A stretch of DNA of 64,000 bases, taken from Asaia bogorensis_B (lineage in GTDB: Bacteria > Pseudomonadota > Alphaproteobacteria > Acetobacterales > Acetobacteraceae). Position 1 is the stretch's first letter. The number at the start of each line of letters is the position of its first letter. A program made the position numbers and the translations under genes. This document shows positions 25,697-34,809 of the stretch, piece after piece. The stretch lies in assembly GCF_900465315.1 (NCBI RefSeq), contig NZ_UBIX01000009.1; one strand, written 5' to 3'. Under the pieces are notes generated by a model that was not told the DNA's origin, made no database searches, and saw only the letters and a program-made list of their open reading frames with translations.

Positions 25697-25770
25697 AAAG
25701 GATCGACTTTCCTGAAAGTGAGCGGATAATCCCGACGGTCCAGAATTTTGCGAGATCATAACGCCTTCCC

Positions 25771-26250
25771 ATGAGTCTGTTCAATCCATACGCCCTGCGC
25801 GATGCCCTCCCTCCCGGCTCCCGGTTGCTGGGGCTCGATCCCGGCCAGAAGACAATCGGGCTGGCCCTGAGCGATGTGACGCTCATGCTCGCCTCGCCCT
25901 ATCTGAGCCTGAAGCGCCGCAAATTCGGCGAGACCGCCGAAGAGATCGGTCGTATTGTGCGCAAGGAAGGCATCGGGGGGCTGATATGCGGGCTACCGCT
26001 CTCGCTCGATGGATCATTCGGCCCAGCGGCCCGCTCCGCACAGGACTGGATGACGGAGCTCTCAACCCGGCTCGATTTGCCGGGCTGCTGCTGGGATGAG
26101 CGGCTTTCTTCCAGCGCGGTCAATCGCTTCCTTATTCAGGAGGCCGATATGACACGCAAACGCCGGGCGGAAGTGGTGGATAAAATGGCCGCAGCCTACA
26201 CGCTGCAATCCTGGCTGGATGCTACGTCACCACAACCTGAGTTCGACTGA
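25771..26250 (+). CDS. ruvX: Holliday junction resolvase-like RuvX (YqgF)
   Basis: 159 residues, RNase-H fold. Members of this family are credited with Holliday junction resolution and with processing the 5' end of 16S pre-rRNA. The catalytic acid in GLDPGQKTIGLALSD, the GGLICGLPLSLDGSFGP strand and DERLSSSAVNRF near residue 110 are in their usual order. ATG 25771 gives a standard start. Divergent from gatC and convergent with mqo. No oddities. Confidence 0.93.
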   Translation: MSLFNPYALRDALPPGSRLLGLDPGQKTIGLALSDVTLMLASPYLSLKRRKFGETAEEIGRIVRKEGIGGLICGLPLSLDGSFGPAARSAQDWMTELSTRLDLPGCCWDERLSSSAVNRFLIQEADMTRKRRAEVVDKMAAAYTLQSWLDATSPQPEFD

Positions 26251-26303
26251 CTGGGGGCAGAGGCGTGCCTTGCACAAAGGTACGCCCGGGGCACATTCTT
26301 GCT

Positions 26304-27797
26304 TCAGATCCCAAGCACACGTCCCGTCTGTTCGCGTATCCGGCGGCAGGCGGATTCATCCTTGCGCAGATCAAGACCATAACTCGGTATGATGGCCTCC
26401 AGGCGCGTGCGCCATTCCGGCAGGCGGGAAGCGAAATTCTGCTGGACCACCTTCAGGGCTACAGAAGCTGCAATGGAAGCGCCGGGAGAGGCCCCAAGAA
26501 CCGCGGCGAGGCTGTGGTCCTGCGTGCTCAACACTTCCGTGCCGAATTTGAGTGTCCCACGCCCGTTCTCGCGCTTGATGATCTGTACACGCTGCCCAGC
26601 CACGGCGACGCGCCAGTCATGTTGTCGGGCTGACGGGTAGAAATCCTGCAGTGCTGCGAAGCGCGAAGAGGGTTTTTGGAGAACCTGCCCGATGAGATAC
26701 CGCACGAGGTCGCGGTTATCGACCATCACGTCGAACATGGCGCGCGCATTGTCAGTCGTGATCGAGCGTGGCAGATCCGTCCAGCGGCCGGATTTGAGGA
26801 ATTTGGTCGTGAACCCGGCATAGGGGCCAAACAGCAGATAGGGCCGCCCGTTGATAATGCGCGTATCCAGATGCGGCACAGACATGGGGGGAGAGCCCAC
26901 GGCGGCCTTGCCATAAACCTTCGCCGTGTGGCGCTGGCACAGGTCAAGATTATCAGCGTGCAGGAACAGACCACTTACCGGGAAACCCGCATAACCATGC
27001 GCCTCGGGCAGATCGGCACCCTTGAGCAGTTCGAGCGCAGCCCCCCCTGCCCCGACAAAGACGAATCCGGCCGAGACCGTGCGTGTCTCACCCGTCTCGG
27101 TGTTCTGCACACTGACACGCCAGCGCGGGTTGCTGCTTGTCCCGCGCCCCTCGCGGTCAAGCGCGGTCACCTTGTGGCGGTAATGAACATCGATGCCGGG
27201 CTCGTTGCGCAAATTATCGAAAAGGGTGCGTGTCAGTGTGCCGAAATCGACATCGGTACCCTGTTCCACACGTGTGGCTGCCAGCGTTTCGCCGGGACGA
27301 CGTCGCGCCATCATGAGCGGCGCCCACTCCGCTATCTGAGCTGCATCCTCGCTATAAGCCATGGTGTCGAAGCAATGGTGGCGCACCATGGTCTCGTACC
27401 GCGCGCGCAGGAAGGCAACATTCTCCTCGCCGCGCACGAAGCTCATATGCGGACAACGCCGGATGAACGACGACGGATCGGTGATCCAGCCTTTCTCAAC
27501 CAGATGCGCCCAAAGCTGGCGGGACAGATCGAATTCCGTGTTCACGTCCAGCGCCTTGGCCATGTCAATGCTGCCATCGGGGCGACGCGTGGTGTAGTTC
27601 AGCTCGCAATACGCAGCATGGCCCGTTCCGGCATTATTCCATGCTTCGGAACTTTCCTTGGCGCATGAATCGAGCGCCTCGAAAACACTGATCGTCAGGC
27701 TTGGGTCAAGCGACCGGATGAGGGCTGCGAAACTCGCGCTCATGACACCGGCACCGATCAGGACGATATCGGGGCGCTCTTGGCAGGTCTGGGACAT
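26304..27797 (-). CDS. mqo: Malate:quinone oxidoreductase
   Basis: 497 residues, the usual length. FAD-dependent peripheral membrane enzyme oxidising malate to oxaloacetate and passing electrons to quinone, replacing or supplementing NAD malate dehydrogenase in the TCA cycle, as is common in acetic acid bacteria. The dinucleotide-binding strand is IVLIGAGVMSASFAAL; AWNNAGTGHAAYCELNYT, the VFVGAGGAALELL motif and AVLGASPGAS at the C-terminus are family blocks. ATG 27797 (GGAAGAG ahead) is preferred to the upstream extension that would precede the flavin fold by 30 more residues. Convergent with ruvX and apparently monocistronic. Confidence 0.95.
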   Translation of the reverse strand: MSQTCQERPDIVLIGAGVMSASFAALIRSLDPSLTISVFEALDSCAKESSEAWNNAGTGHAAYCELNYTTRRPDGSIDMAKALDVNTEFDLSRQLWAHLVEKGWITDPSSFIRRCPHMSFVRGEENVAFLRARYETMVRHHCFDTMAYSEDAAQIAEWAPLMMARRRPGETLAATRVEQGTDVDFGTLTRTLFDNLRNEPGIDVHYRHKVTALDREGRGTSSNPRWRVSVQNTETGETRTVSAGFVFVGAGGAALELLKGADLPEAHGYAGFPVSGLFLHADNLDLCQRHTAKVYGKAAVGSPPMSVPHLDTRIINGRPYLLFGPYAGFTTKFLKSGRWTDLPRSITTDNARAMFDVMVDNRDLVRYLIGQVLQKPSSRFAALQDFYPSARQHDWRVAVAGQRVQIIKRENGRGTLKFGTEVLSTQDHSLAAVLGASPGASIAASVALKVVQQNFASRLPEWRTRLEAIIPSYGLDLRKDESACRRIREQTGRVLGI

Positions 27798-27937
27798 GAG
27801 GCAGCTCTTCCAGTCTTGTGAGGACGTATCGGGCGCATCCAGGCAAGCCCGCGAGGCCAGCAAGGAGTGCGAACGCTCTTCAAACACAGCTTGATAGCAT
27901 CAATCGAGCCCCCTGGGGCCGGATCAGCCGGAGTTGA

Positions 27938-28840
27938 TCATCCGATACAACGATTATCACATGGTTTGCGATACGTCCTGAACGCGCTGACAAGCTCAAT
28001 GATCCCCGAGAGTGCATTTTCCAACCGAGCTCTGAGCGACGCGAAATCTGGGGATGGACGTATGGTGGGCTCATCAAGATAGAGCCGACGGCTGATTTCG
28101 ATTTGGATTACGTGGACCTGCCGATCAGGCGTGCCATAGCGCTCAGTGATGTACCCTCCGGCATAAGGCCGGTTCCGGCCAACCGAGAACCCCTGCGAAC
28201 CCAGCCGTCGCGCGACCCCTTCGACAATTTCAGGCGCACAACTCGTGCCATGCAGGTCGCCCAGAATAATGTCTGGCAGGCGGAGGTGGGGAATGGTCGG
28301 CATCGAGTGAAGGTCCAGCAGAACGCAGGTCCCGAACCGGCTCCTGCAGCGTTCGATCATGCCCTCAAGCGCCTCGTGGTAAGGCAACCAGCACGAAGCG
28401 ATTCGCTGCGTCGCCTCGGATACCGGTAACTGATGACGATAGATCCCTCGCCCCGGTCCCGCGATACGCGCCATCATACCAAGCCCACTACGCACCTTGG
28501 CTGTGTTCGTCAGGCTTCCCTCGGGCAGACGCTCGCGAAACATGCCGGGATCGAGCTCCCAGGCGTAGCGATTTACATCGCAATAGGCCCGGGGGAACTG
28601 GGCACAGAGCAGCGGTATTCCCCATGAGGGAGCGGCCTCGAACAGCAGATCCACATACGCGTCCTCACTGCGGCGCAGGGAGGTAAGATCCAGCCGGGTC
28701 TGCCTTAGAAAGCTTTGAGGATAAGCACGACCGGAATGGGGCGACGCCAGAATGAGTGGCGCCACGGGCTCGATTACATCGCGCAGCAAAAAACAGTTGG
28801 AAAGACAGAGCTCTGGCTCCCACGATGCGCTCTGGATCAT
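27938..28840 (-). CDS. N-formylglutamate amidohydrolase family protein
   Basis: 300 residues. This zinc-dependent family hydrolyses N-formyl-L-glutamate to glutamate and formate, the last step of one histidine-degradation route. Family features: LILASPHSGRAYP with the first zinc ligand, the FPRAYCDVNRYAWELDPGMF block, VLLDLHSMP with the metal-binding His, and the QVHVIQIEISRRLYLDE end. No other hut genes are nearby, so substrate assignment rests on the family alone. Start ATG 28840 sits next to a T-run; tRNA-Val lies about 85 bases upstream on the opposite strand. Confidence 0.85.
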   Translation of the reverse strand: MIQSASWEPELCLSNCFLLRDVIEPVAPLILASPHSGRAYPQSFLRQTRLDLTSLRRSEDAYVDLLFEAAPSWGIPLLCAQFPRAYCDVNRYAWELDPGMFRERLPEGSLTNTAKVRSGLGMMARIAGPGRGIYRHQLPVSEATQRIASCWLPYHEALEGMIERCRSRFGTCVLLDLHSMPTIPHLRLPDIILGDLHGTSCAPEIVEGVARRLGSQGFSVGRNRPYAGGYITERYGTPDRQVHVIQIEISRRLYLDEPTIRPSPDFASLRARLENALSGIIELVSAFRTYRKPCDNRCIG

Positions 28841-28925
28841 TTTTTTTCCGCTATGGTGATTTTTTTAGAAAACCCATCTTGCCAGCCCCGTCAACGCCCG
28901 CTAAAACGCCGCTCACGGACCGGAT

Positions 28926-29000
28926 GGGCGCATAGCTCAGCGGTAGAGCACTACCTTGACATGGTAGGGGTCACAGGTTCAATCCCTGTTGCGCCCACCA
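28926..29000 (+). tRNA. tRNA-Val(GAC)
   Basis: Standard cloverleaf: acceptor GGGCGCA/TGCGCCC, anticodon stem CTACC/GGTAG with loop TTGACAT (anticodon GAC), TTCAATC T-loop and encoded CCA. Confidence 0.96.
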
Positions 29001-29071
29001 TCCGGTCCGTAGAATTTCCCGAAAAACATGAAATTTCTCAGTCGAGTTGCTCATGCAATTTGCTGACGATT

Positions 29072-29269
29072 TCACGCTCTCCAGCGCGTGAGCAGGGTGT
29101 ACCAACGCCGCAGCGAGAATTCCTTCTGCCAAAAAAAACTACCCCATGCATATTGGCTGACGATCACCCCCACCGCCAAACCCGCACATGCGTTCATGGT
29201 GAGGGCTTGAGAAATTACGGCGGCTGCACAAAGCAGGACACAGCCGATACGTGTGTCGCGATCGGACAT
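29072..29269 (-). CDS. Small membrane protein, unknown function
   Basis: 65 residues. Two hydrophobic segments (GCVLLCAAAVISQALTM and GLAVGVIVSQYAW) followed by a basic tail (FSLRRWYTLLTRWRA), so probably a two-helix inner-membrane peptide. The ATG is preceded by GAGGGGTGA at a good distance, the main support for it being real. No family recognised and no obvious operon partner; it lies beside tRNA-Val on the opposite strand. Confidence 0.4.
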   Translation of the reverse strand: MSDRDTRIGCVLLCAAAVISQALTMNACAGLAVGVIVSQYAWGSFFWQKEFSLRRWYTLLTRWRA

Positions 29270-30199
29270 TCACCCCTCATCCTATGCGGTCCATCGTCGG
29301 TTGATCTGTCCGTATGACTGCACAACTGCTGATTCCACCGCGATGGACAAGACCCGCATCACATGAAGCGACCCGAGCGCTCTAGTGAGCGATCCAGCGT
29401 TGAACTGCCGCCAGAACTGGTTCCAGCCAGAAACGCTGAGACCGCCTCAGTTCGGCGTTGATGCCGCCGCGAGCCACAGACACCCTCTATCAGGGCAAAA
29501 GTCAGCAATTCGACCTCCCCCACATCATCGAATCGGTGATCTGCTGAAGCTTCGCCCATGACAGGCAATCAAGGGGTTGGGTCATGATCATAAAAATCTC
29601 CCCCCCTAGCGTTACACAGCCATATCCCCGGCACGTGCAGGTCATCAGCTAACTACGGCTCAAATGATGCGTGACTGAGGGCAGATATACCCCTCATAGG
29701 GGCCCGCGCGCGCATCAGAATGCCGCCGGCGAGGCCTGACGCATCATCATTTCGAAACAATGACGTAGAGATGACTCAAGTTTAATTGCTCTGAATAGTC
29801 ATTAGATTGAACGCTGACCGCACAAATCCGTTCTCGAAATAGTGACCGTCGGCAACATGCAAAATCTTCGGGCAACACCGAACAGGATCACCACTGCGAT
29901 TATTGCACCAACGTTATGAGCGCACGGCTATTACATGGCATGCGATCGTCAACATAAGATTAATATTTCAAATACGTAAAGAATTAATCGAGTCGACTGG
30001 GTCATGAGCACAACCGACGCGTCGTCTCTTGTGACAAGAATTTCAAAATCTGTATATGTTTCTACTTAGTTAACATTCATCTTAACACCAAAGATTTAAT
30101 GTTTGTGCTGCTAAAAAGACTTGCAGACTCTTCGTCAAACTTCGTTAAATACGGGAGGCAACCTTTGTCAAAAATAATAACATTTCTCAAGCAGGTCCC
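29270..30199. other. Long gene-free region
   Basis: 930 bases without a supported gene. It includes the inverted-repeat element at 29664-29747 and becomes AT-rich from about 29930 to 30180, which may hold the promoter of the small membrane gene at 30200. A 69-residue minus-strand frame at 29359-29568 has no recognisable feature. Confidence 0.45.
29664..29747 (+). other. Candidate structured RNA element with alternative stems
   Basis: ATGATGCGT at 29664-29672 is perfectly complementary to ACGCATCAT at 29739-29747, closing an 84-base domain that contains a CCCCT-CAT-AGGGG hairpin (29690-29702). A second CGCATCA at 29711-29717 can pair with the same 5' strand (7 bp), so two mutually exclusive folds are possible. 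No T-run or known riboswitch core is recognised. Could be a small RNA, a leader switch or a DNA-level repeat. Confidence 0.35.
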
Positions 30200-30433
30200 A
30201 TGTTGAAAAGCTCGTTCGTCATATTTCTCGCGCTTCTCGCATGGGGTGTGTCGTCCCTAGCCGTCATGCTTGGCATGCCCAATCTGGCCTCATTGACCGA
30301 TGAGCTCGACCTCGTGGGCGAGATCCTGTTCGCAACAGGGATTTTGCTGATCTTTGTGCGTCTGGGGCTCAACTCCTATCGCAAAAGTGCGGGTAGCGTG
30401 GGCAGCCCAATCGGCCAGACGAAGCAGAGCTGA
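30200..30433 (+). CDS. Small two-helix membrane protein
   Basis: 77 residues with two hydrophobic helices (VIFLALLAWGVSSLAVML near 7-24 and LVGEILFATGILLIFVRL near 38-55) and a polar, basic tail. No family recognised. The ATG follows CAGGTCCC, a modest ribosome site. It stands alone downstream of an AT-rich region. Real membrane topology and amino-acid use make it more likely than a chance frame. Confidence 0.5.
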   Translation: MLKSSFVIFLALLAWGVSSLAVMLGMPNLASLTDELDLVGEILFATGILLIFVRLGLNSYRKSAGSVGSPIGQTKQS

Positions 30434-30824
30434 TAGAGAATCTTGTTTCAGGACCGTCAGCGCCTTCTCCCACCGCGTAGCCCCCGGCGTTTTGTGACGT
30501 CTTGACGTACCCCCTGTTTTAGCCCGCCACATCACCGGCCCGTGCGCTGCAATGTCCAAGTGTGTGGCGCCGAAACGGGCCCAGCTGTTCCGCCTTTCAA
30601 GAAAACCTGATCACGCCCCCGGGTCTTGCTACAGCGATGTCTGAAGCCAGGCTCGAAAACATGCGCTAAAACGTAGCGGCACCGCGCGCGCCGACGGGGA
30701 ATCTTGGCCGGGATCATCCTTGCGATTGTCTGTTCCGACGCATCCGTCGACCGAGCGAAACCACACCGTCCTACCGCAACGACGCATGATCTGCGTGTGA
30801 CGCGAGCAGCACAGACGGGTCTGA
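30434..30824. other. Gap upstream of the phosphotransacetylase gene
   Basis: 391 bases in which I see no gene on either strand and no clear promoter; presumably it carries the control region of the following gene. Confidence 0.4.
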
Positions 30825-31841
30825 ATGGCTACGGAGTTTGAACGGCTTATGTCCAGCTACACCCCCTACAATGAGACCAAGATGCCGGAAATGGCACTGG
30901 AGAGTGTGTTCCCTGAGCAGCATGCCCTTATGCGAGCCCTTGTTGCCAAGGCGGCCGCACTCGGTCCTGTACCCTATGCCATCGTCTGGCCCTGTAGCAG
31001 CCACGCGCTGGGAGGAGCCGTCGAGGCTGCCCGCCACAGCATCATCATCCCGATTCTGGTGGGCGATCGGACGAAGATCGAAAAGACAGCCAGGGAAGCC
31101 GGGCTTGATATCGCCGGGATGCGCATCGAACAGGCCGATGATGAGGCCACCGCGGTCAAACAGGCCATAGCGTTGATTCATTCGGGTGAAGCGCAAGGCC
31201 TCACCAAAGGCAGCCTCCATACCGATACCTTCATGGCTGGCGTCATCAAACAGGAAAGCGGCCTTCGCACGAAGCGCCGCATGAGCCACGTCTTCTGCAT
31301 CAACGTGCCTGATTATCCCGAACTACTGCTTGTCTCAGACGCGGCCATCAACATTGCGCCGGATCTGGTGACCAAGCGCGACATCGTTCAGAATGCCATT
31401 GATCTCCACCATGCGCTTGGCCTCGGCACGCCGCGCGTTGCGCTGCTCTCCGCCGTCGAGACCATCAACACCAAGATCCAGGGCACGCTGGACGCCGCAA
31501 GCCTGTGCAAGATGGCGGACCGTAAGGAAATCACCGGAGGCGTACTTGATGGCCCGCTGGCCATGGATGTCGCGGTCAGCGGCGATTCGGCCAGAATCAA
31601 GGGAATTGCCTCCGACGTGGCAGGCCGCGCCCAGATTCTGGTAGCCCCCGATCTGGAATCGGGAAACATTCTCGTCAAAAGCCTTGCTTTCCTCGGCAAG
31701 TCCGCAACCTCGGGAATTGTCATGGGGGCCAAGGTGCCCGTCCTGCTGACAAGTCGCGCCGATGATGCAACGGCACGACTTGCCTCTGCGGCCATTGGCG
31801 CGCTCTACGCCCGCTATCTGGACGCTGCCACCCGCCAGTAA
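30825..31841 (+). CDS. Phosphate acetyl/butyryltransferase
   Basis: 338 residues. PTA_PTB family enzyme, transferring an acyl group between CoA and phosphate; acetyl-CoA/acetyl-phosphate is the likely pair. Recognised by the PCSSHALGGAVEAA start of the core, LTKGSLHTDTFMAGVI, FCINVPDYPELLLVSDAAINI near 165-185, and VLTSR-like VLLTSRADD at the end. The size and the sequence resemble the stand-alone version of the C-terminal half of bifunctional enoyl-CoA hydratase/Pta proteins rather than long E. coli Pta. No acetate kinase is in the window, so its pathway partner is not shown. Monocistronic as far as can be seen. Confidence 0.88.
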   Translation: MATEFERLMSSYTPYNETKMPEMALESVFPEQHALMRALVAKAAALGPVPYAIVWPCSSHALGGAVEAARHSIIIPILVGDRTKIEKTAREAGLDIAGMRIEQADDEATAVKQAIALIHSGEAQGLTKGSLHTDTFMAGVIKQESGLRTKRRMSHVFCINVPDYPELLLVSDAAINIAPDLVTKRDIVQNAIDLHHALGLGTPRVALLSAVETINTKIQGTLDAASLCKMADRKEITGGVLDGPLAMDVAVSGDSARIKGIASDVAGRAQILVAPDLESGNILVKSLAFLGKSATSGIVMGAKVPVLLTSRADDATARLASAAIGALYARYLDAATRQ

Positions 31842-31859
31842 CTCGGCCGCAATTCAGTT

Positions 31860-31888
31860 CCCCCGGCCCTGCTGACGGGACCGGGGGG
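31860..31888. terminator. Hairpin between convergent genes
   Basis: CCCCCGG-CCC, loop TGCTGAC, GGG-A-CCGGGGG: a strong stem with one bulge between the phosphotransacetylase gene and the convergent Cas2-like gene. No T-run on either side, so a bidirectional terminator is only probable. Confidence 0.5.
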
Positions 31889-31893
31889 TATCC

Positions 31894-32181
31894 TTACAGG
31901 TTCTGAGCCAGCCAGCCTTCCTGATTGAGAGAGAAGCCGTGCCATGCGGCGGCACCCATTTCCATGCTGTTATGGGGCACGTATTTCATGACCATTAATT
32001 TGGCCCCCTCGGGCAGCAGCTTTGCCAGTACATCGCGCAGATCGGCGATGATCAGGTTTGACGCGATAAGCCAGAAATTATCGATCTCGTGAAATCCCTC
32101 GCTGAAGCTCGCGAGCTTCTGTTCGAGCGCCGTGTAATCCTGACCGGGTAAACGCTCATAAGCGACAATATAGGTAGTCAA
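31894..32181 (-). CDS. Cas2/SinR-like small protein, stand-alone
   Basis: 95 residues. The pattern TYIVAYERLPGQDYTALEQK, then FHEIDNFWLIASNLIIADLRDVL and a KLMVMKYVP strand, fits the ferredoxin-like fold of Cas2 and SinR-type proteins: a first strand, a long helix, a W-L/V strand and a last strand. No CRISPR array, cas1 or other cas gene is present, so it is not a CRISPR adaptation protein by context. TTG 32181 is preferred (AAGGA about ten bases before) because it starts just ahead of the first strand; the frame extends upstream without family resemblance. Function unknown. Confidence 0.55.
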   Translation of the reverse strand: MTTYIVAYERLPGQDYTALEQKLASFSEGFHEIDNFWLIASNLIIADLRDVLAKLLPEGAKLMVMKYVPHNSMEMGAAAWHGFSLNQEGWLAQNL

Positions 32182-32342
32182 TCTACGGAAATCCTTGATT
32201 TGGAGGCAGGAGAACACCAGCCACAGCACCACATCTCGCGAGGCAGTAACGTTTCCCTCACAAAAACATGACAGTTACGTGAAACATTTGCCACAACCCT
32301 GCCGTGTTCGACGTATGTGTGCAGCATCGAGGAGTAAGTTCA

Positions 32343-32429
32343 ATGACGATTTTCGAGTATTACTGGCAGAGCGTTAAAGCCTGGCTGCGGGGCCTTATCA
32401 TGAAAGATCTGCACCTCCCCGGGGCGTGA
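32343..32429 (+). CDS. Possible 28-residue peptide
   Basis: A short frame starting MTIFEYYWQSVKAWLRG with an aromatic, amphipathic N-terminal half. GAGGAG lies about nine bases before the ATG, which is the only real support. The 3' end overlaps the end of the convergent MscS gene by 32 bases. Could be a membrane-active small protein or chance. Confidence 0.3.
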   Translation: MTIFEYYWQSVKAWLRGLIMKDLHLPGA

Positions 32430-33687
32430 CGCTGCCAGGCCCCATATAAGAGCCCGGTGGGGGACGGTCGATGGGTGGAGATATGGCATCGGCGCTGGGC
32501 CAGGCCTCCTCACCCGGACGTGGCGGCACCATAGCAAAGCGCGAGCGAGGCAGAGCCTCCGGACACTCTGCTCTCATGCGCAGAATGATCTTTTCGCGGA
32601 TATCACAGCGCAGATCCCAGCTTTGCAGCGCATTGCGCGCGCTGGCGATAATACGGATCTTCAATGTCTGCGCATCGCAATCCGCGACCTGACAATCGAA
32701 CACCTTCCCATCCCAAAGCGGACAGGTCTTGATGATCTCCGCCAGAAAGCCCCGGATCGTCTCGATGGGCGCTTCGTAATCCACGTACAGAAAAACCACC
32801 CCAATGATGGCAGCAGAGTTGTGGGTCCAGTTCTCGAACCGGTTTTCGAGAAAATAGGAGATCGGCACGATATGTCGTCGCCAGTCCCATACGCGCAGCA
32901 CAACATAGGTCGAGGTAATCTCCTCCACCCATGCCCAGTCGCCATTGATGATAATCAGATCTTCCATTCGAATGGGCTGGGTGATGGCAATCTGCACACC
33001 GGCAAGAAGATTCGTCAGAAGGCCACGTGCTGACAGGCCAACGATCAGGGAAGCTGCACCGGCCGAGGCAAACAGCGAGACGCCATACTGACGGACCGAA
33101 TCGAAAGTCATCAGTGCTGTGGCGACCGTTACAATACCCACCAGGATTTCTGTCAGGCGCCGCAAGACCCTGATCTGCGTCTGGTGGGTACGGATCATGA
33201 TGTCATCGACGTGATCCCGCGCCGTGATTTTCTGAAGATAGGCCTCGGTCATGATGCGGAAGGCAACAATGGCCGCATAGCCCACCATCAGGATGCCAAT
33301 AAAGAGAAGCAGCTTTTGCAGAAGCTGTGTCGTCTCCCAGGTAAATCCCGAGGCCGCAGGCAGAGCCGAGAGCAGAACTGCCAGCACAACCATCACGCGC
33401 ACCGGGCGACGCATGGCCAGGATGATCTTGCGCAGCACCGCCTCTTCACGGTGGCCAAAGATACGCAGAATGATGACCGAGACGAGCTTGCTGGCATAAA
33501 ACGCCACGGTAGCCAGCACGACAAGCATGAGAATGGAGACAAGCTGCGCAGGCAGCCAGTCGAAGTAAGCGCGCAAGGCGAAAAGAGAGCTTAGAAACTG
33601 CTGCTTCAAAGTGGATATCCAGATCCTTGAGAGGGATGAGGAGCGCCGAGCCAGCCGCCCCGGCACCGTGGGGCAACCCGTTGACAT
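32398..33687 (-). CDS. Mechanosensitive ion channel, MscS family
   Basis: About 429 residues. Inner-membrane channel releasing solutes on osmotic downshock. Four hydrophobic helices are seen; the last, ASAGAASLIVGLSARGLLTNLLAGVQI, is the Gly/Ala-packed pore helix typical of MscS. The cytoplasmic beta domain follows (MEDLIIINGDWAWVEEITSTYVVLR, PISYFLENRFENWT). The C-terminal 50 residues are Pro-rich and probably disordered. The frame continues upstream into tRNA-Met, so the start must be internal: ATG 33687 is used here, but a TTG about 80 bases further in, following GGAT, is a good alternative. Confidence 0.85.
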   Translation of the reverse strand: MSTGCPTVPGRLARRSSSLSRIWISTLKQQFLSSLFALRAYFDWLPAQLVSILMLVVLATVAFYASKLVSVIILRIFGHREEAVLRKIILAMRRPVRVMVVLAVLLSALPAASGFTWETTQLLQKLLLFIGILMVGYAAIVAFRIMTEAYLQKITARDHVDDIMIRTHQTQIRVLRRLTEILVGIVTVATALMTFDSVRQYGVSLFASAGAASLIVGLSARGLLTNLLAGVQIAITQPIRMEDLIIINGDWAWVEEITSTYVVLRVWDWRRHIVPISYFLENRFENWTHNSAAIIGVVFLYVDYEAPIETIRGFLAEIIKTCPLWDGKVFDCQVADCDAQTLKIRIIASARNALQSWDLRCDIREKIILRMRAECPEALPRSRFAMVPPRPGEEAWPSADAISPPIDRPPPGSYMGPGSVTPRGGADLS

Positions 33688-33798
33688 ACCATGCCACAGA
33701 CTGCCCATCGGGTAAAAACACGATAGGCGCAAAAACCTCCCGGCAGAGTGTTGACACATCCGCCCAACCCTTTTAATTCCACGCCCACCGGTCGCGAT

Positions 33799-33873
33799 GG
33801 CGGCGTAGCTCAGCGGTAGAGCAGGGGAATCATAATCCCTTGGTCGGCGGTTCAAATCCGTCCGCCGCTACCA
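33799..33873 (+). tRNA. tRNA-Met(CAU), elongator type
   Basis: Cloverleaf with acceptor GGCGGCG/CGCCGCT (first pair G-U), anticodon loop ATCATAA, T-loop TTCAAAT and encoded CCA. A paired first acceptor position speaks against initiator tRNA; a lysidine-modified tRNA-Ile(CAU) cannot be fully excluded. Confidence 0.9.
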
Positions 33874-33920
33874 TCCGACCGGTAATTCCCCACATGGACA
33901 TCCATCGGCTTCCTGCATAA

Positions 33921-34793
33921 ATGACGCTTATGAAAGCGCCACTCGCAGCGGTTACGATGGTTTATAACGAGCCGGTTTTTCTGCCGGTCTGGCTGCGCCA
34001 TTACGGCACTATGGTCGGCCCGCAGTGCTGCTACGTGATCGACCATGGGTCGGATGATGGCTCTACAACATCGATCGGTGCCAATCGTCTGCAAATTCCA
34101 CGTTCTGCGCAAGATGATGCCAGACGTGCGTGCGCCATCAGCGCTATCTGCGCCGGGCTGCTCGAGTGGTATGATGCGGTTCTGTATAGCGATGTCGACG
34201 AGATGATCGTGGCAGATCCCGCCTGTTTCGGCTCTCTCATGGCCTTGTCAGAAGCCCGTCAGGCCCCGTGTCTGACCGCAACAGGGTTCGATGTCCTGCA
34301 CAAGGCCGGCAGCGAGGCATCGGCCGACTTTACGCGCCCCCTTTCGGAGCAACGCCATCTGCTGCGCTTCTCAGCCGCGATGTGCAAACCATGCCTGATC
34401 AGATCCCCCGTGACATGGTCTCCAGGCTTTCACAGCATAAAGGAAAGTCTCCCCAGCCCTGATCCAGCTCTGATGCTGTTTCATCTGCGCTACAGTGATC
34501 TGGATGCCGGACTGGACCGACTGCGTCGCACCCGTGCCCAACCCTGGTGCAGCGACAATGCGGGGAGCCATCAACGTATGGAAGATGACGCCTGGAAGGC
34601 CATGCTGGCCTCCATGGCGGGCTTGCCGGGAGAGGCGGCGACACTCGAAAGCAATGATACTGCCCTGCGCGCATGGCGGGAGCGGATCAACCGCGAGGCG
34701 CTGGAACGGGCCCATGACCCCTACCCTATAGATTTGAGTCTGTCGGGCGATCATTTATGGCCCCTGCCCGAAAGGTTCAGGGGCCTGTTCTAG
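33921..34793 (+). CDS. Glycosyltransferase family 2-like protein
   Basis: 290 residues. GT-A fold enzyme of the type often annotated as glycosyl transferase family 2 or GT92-like: AAVTMVYNEPVFLPVWLRHY is the nucleotide-binding opening, VIDHGSDDGST the second strand, and YSDVDEMIV near residue 90 the metal-binding acidic motif. GFHSIK near 175 is a plausible acceptor-site His. No membrane helix. It lies alone behind tRNA-Met; its sugars are unknown. The second in-frame ATG (MKAPLAAVTM) is an equally good start. Confidence 0.75.
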   Translation: MTLMKAPLAAVTMVYNEPVFLPVWLRHYGTMVGPQCCYVIDHGSDDGSTTSIGANRLQIPRSAQDDARRACAISAICAGLLEWYDAVLYSDVDEMIVADPACFGSLMALSEARQAPCLTATGFDVLHKAGSEASADFTRPLSEQRHLLRFSAAMCKPCLIRSPVTWSPGFHSIKESLPSPDPALMLFHLRYSDLDAGLDRLRRTRAQPWCSDNAGSHQRMEDDAWKAMLASMAGLPGEAATLESNDTALRAWRERINREALERAHDPYPIDLSLSGDHLWPLPERFRGLF

Positions 34794-34809
34794 ACGGATC
34801 GAGCCAGGA

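Noticed and set aside
29359..29568. Minus-strand 69-residue frame
   Set aside because: No ribosome site, no structure or family pattern; likely chance.
31894..32181. CRISPR adaptation gene cas2
   Set aside because: No repeats, cas1 or other cas genes anywhere in the window; only the fold resemblance remains.
33688..33855. Longer N-terminus for the MscS channel
   Set aside because: The extension would be translated through tRNA-Met (33799-33873) and has no family resemblance, so a start at 33687 or later is used.
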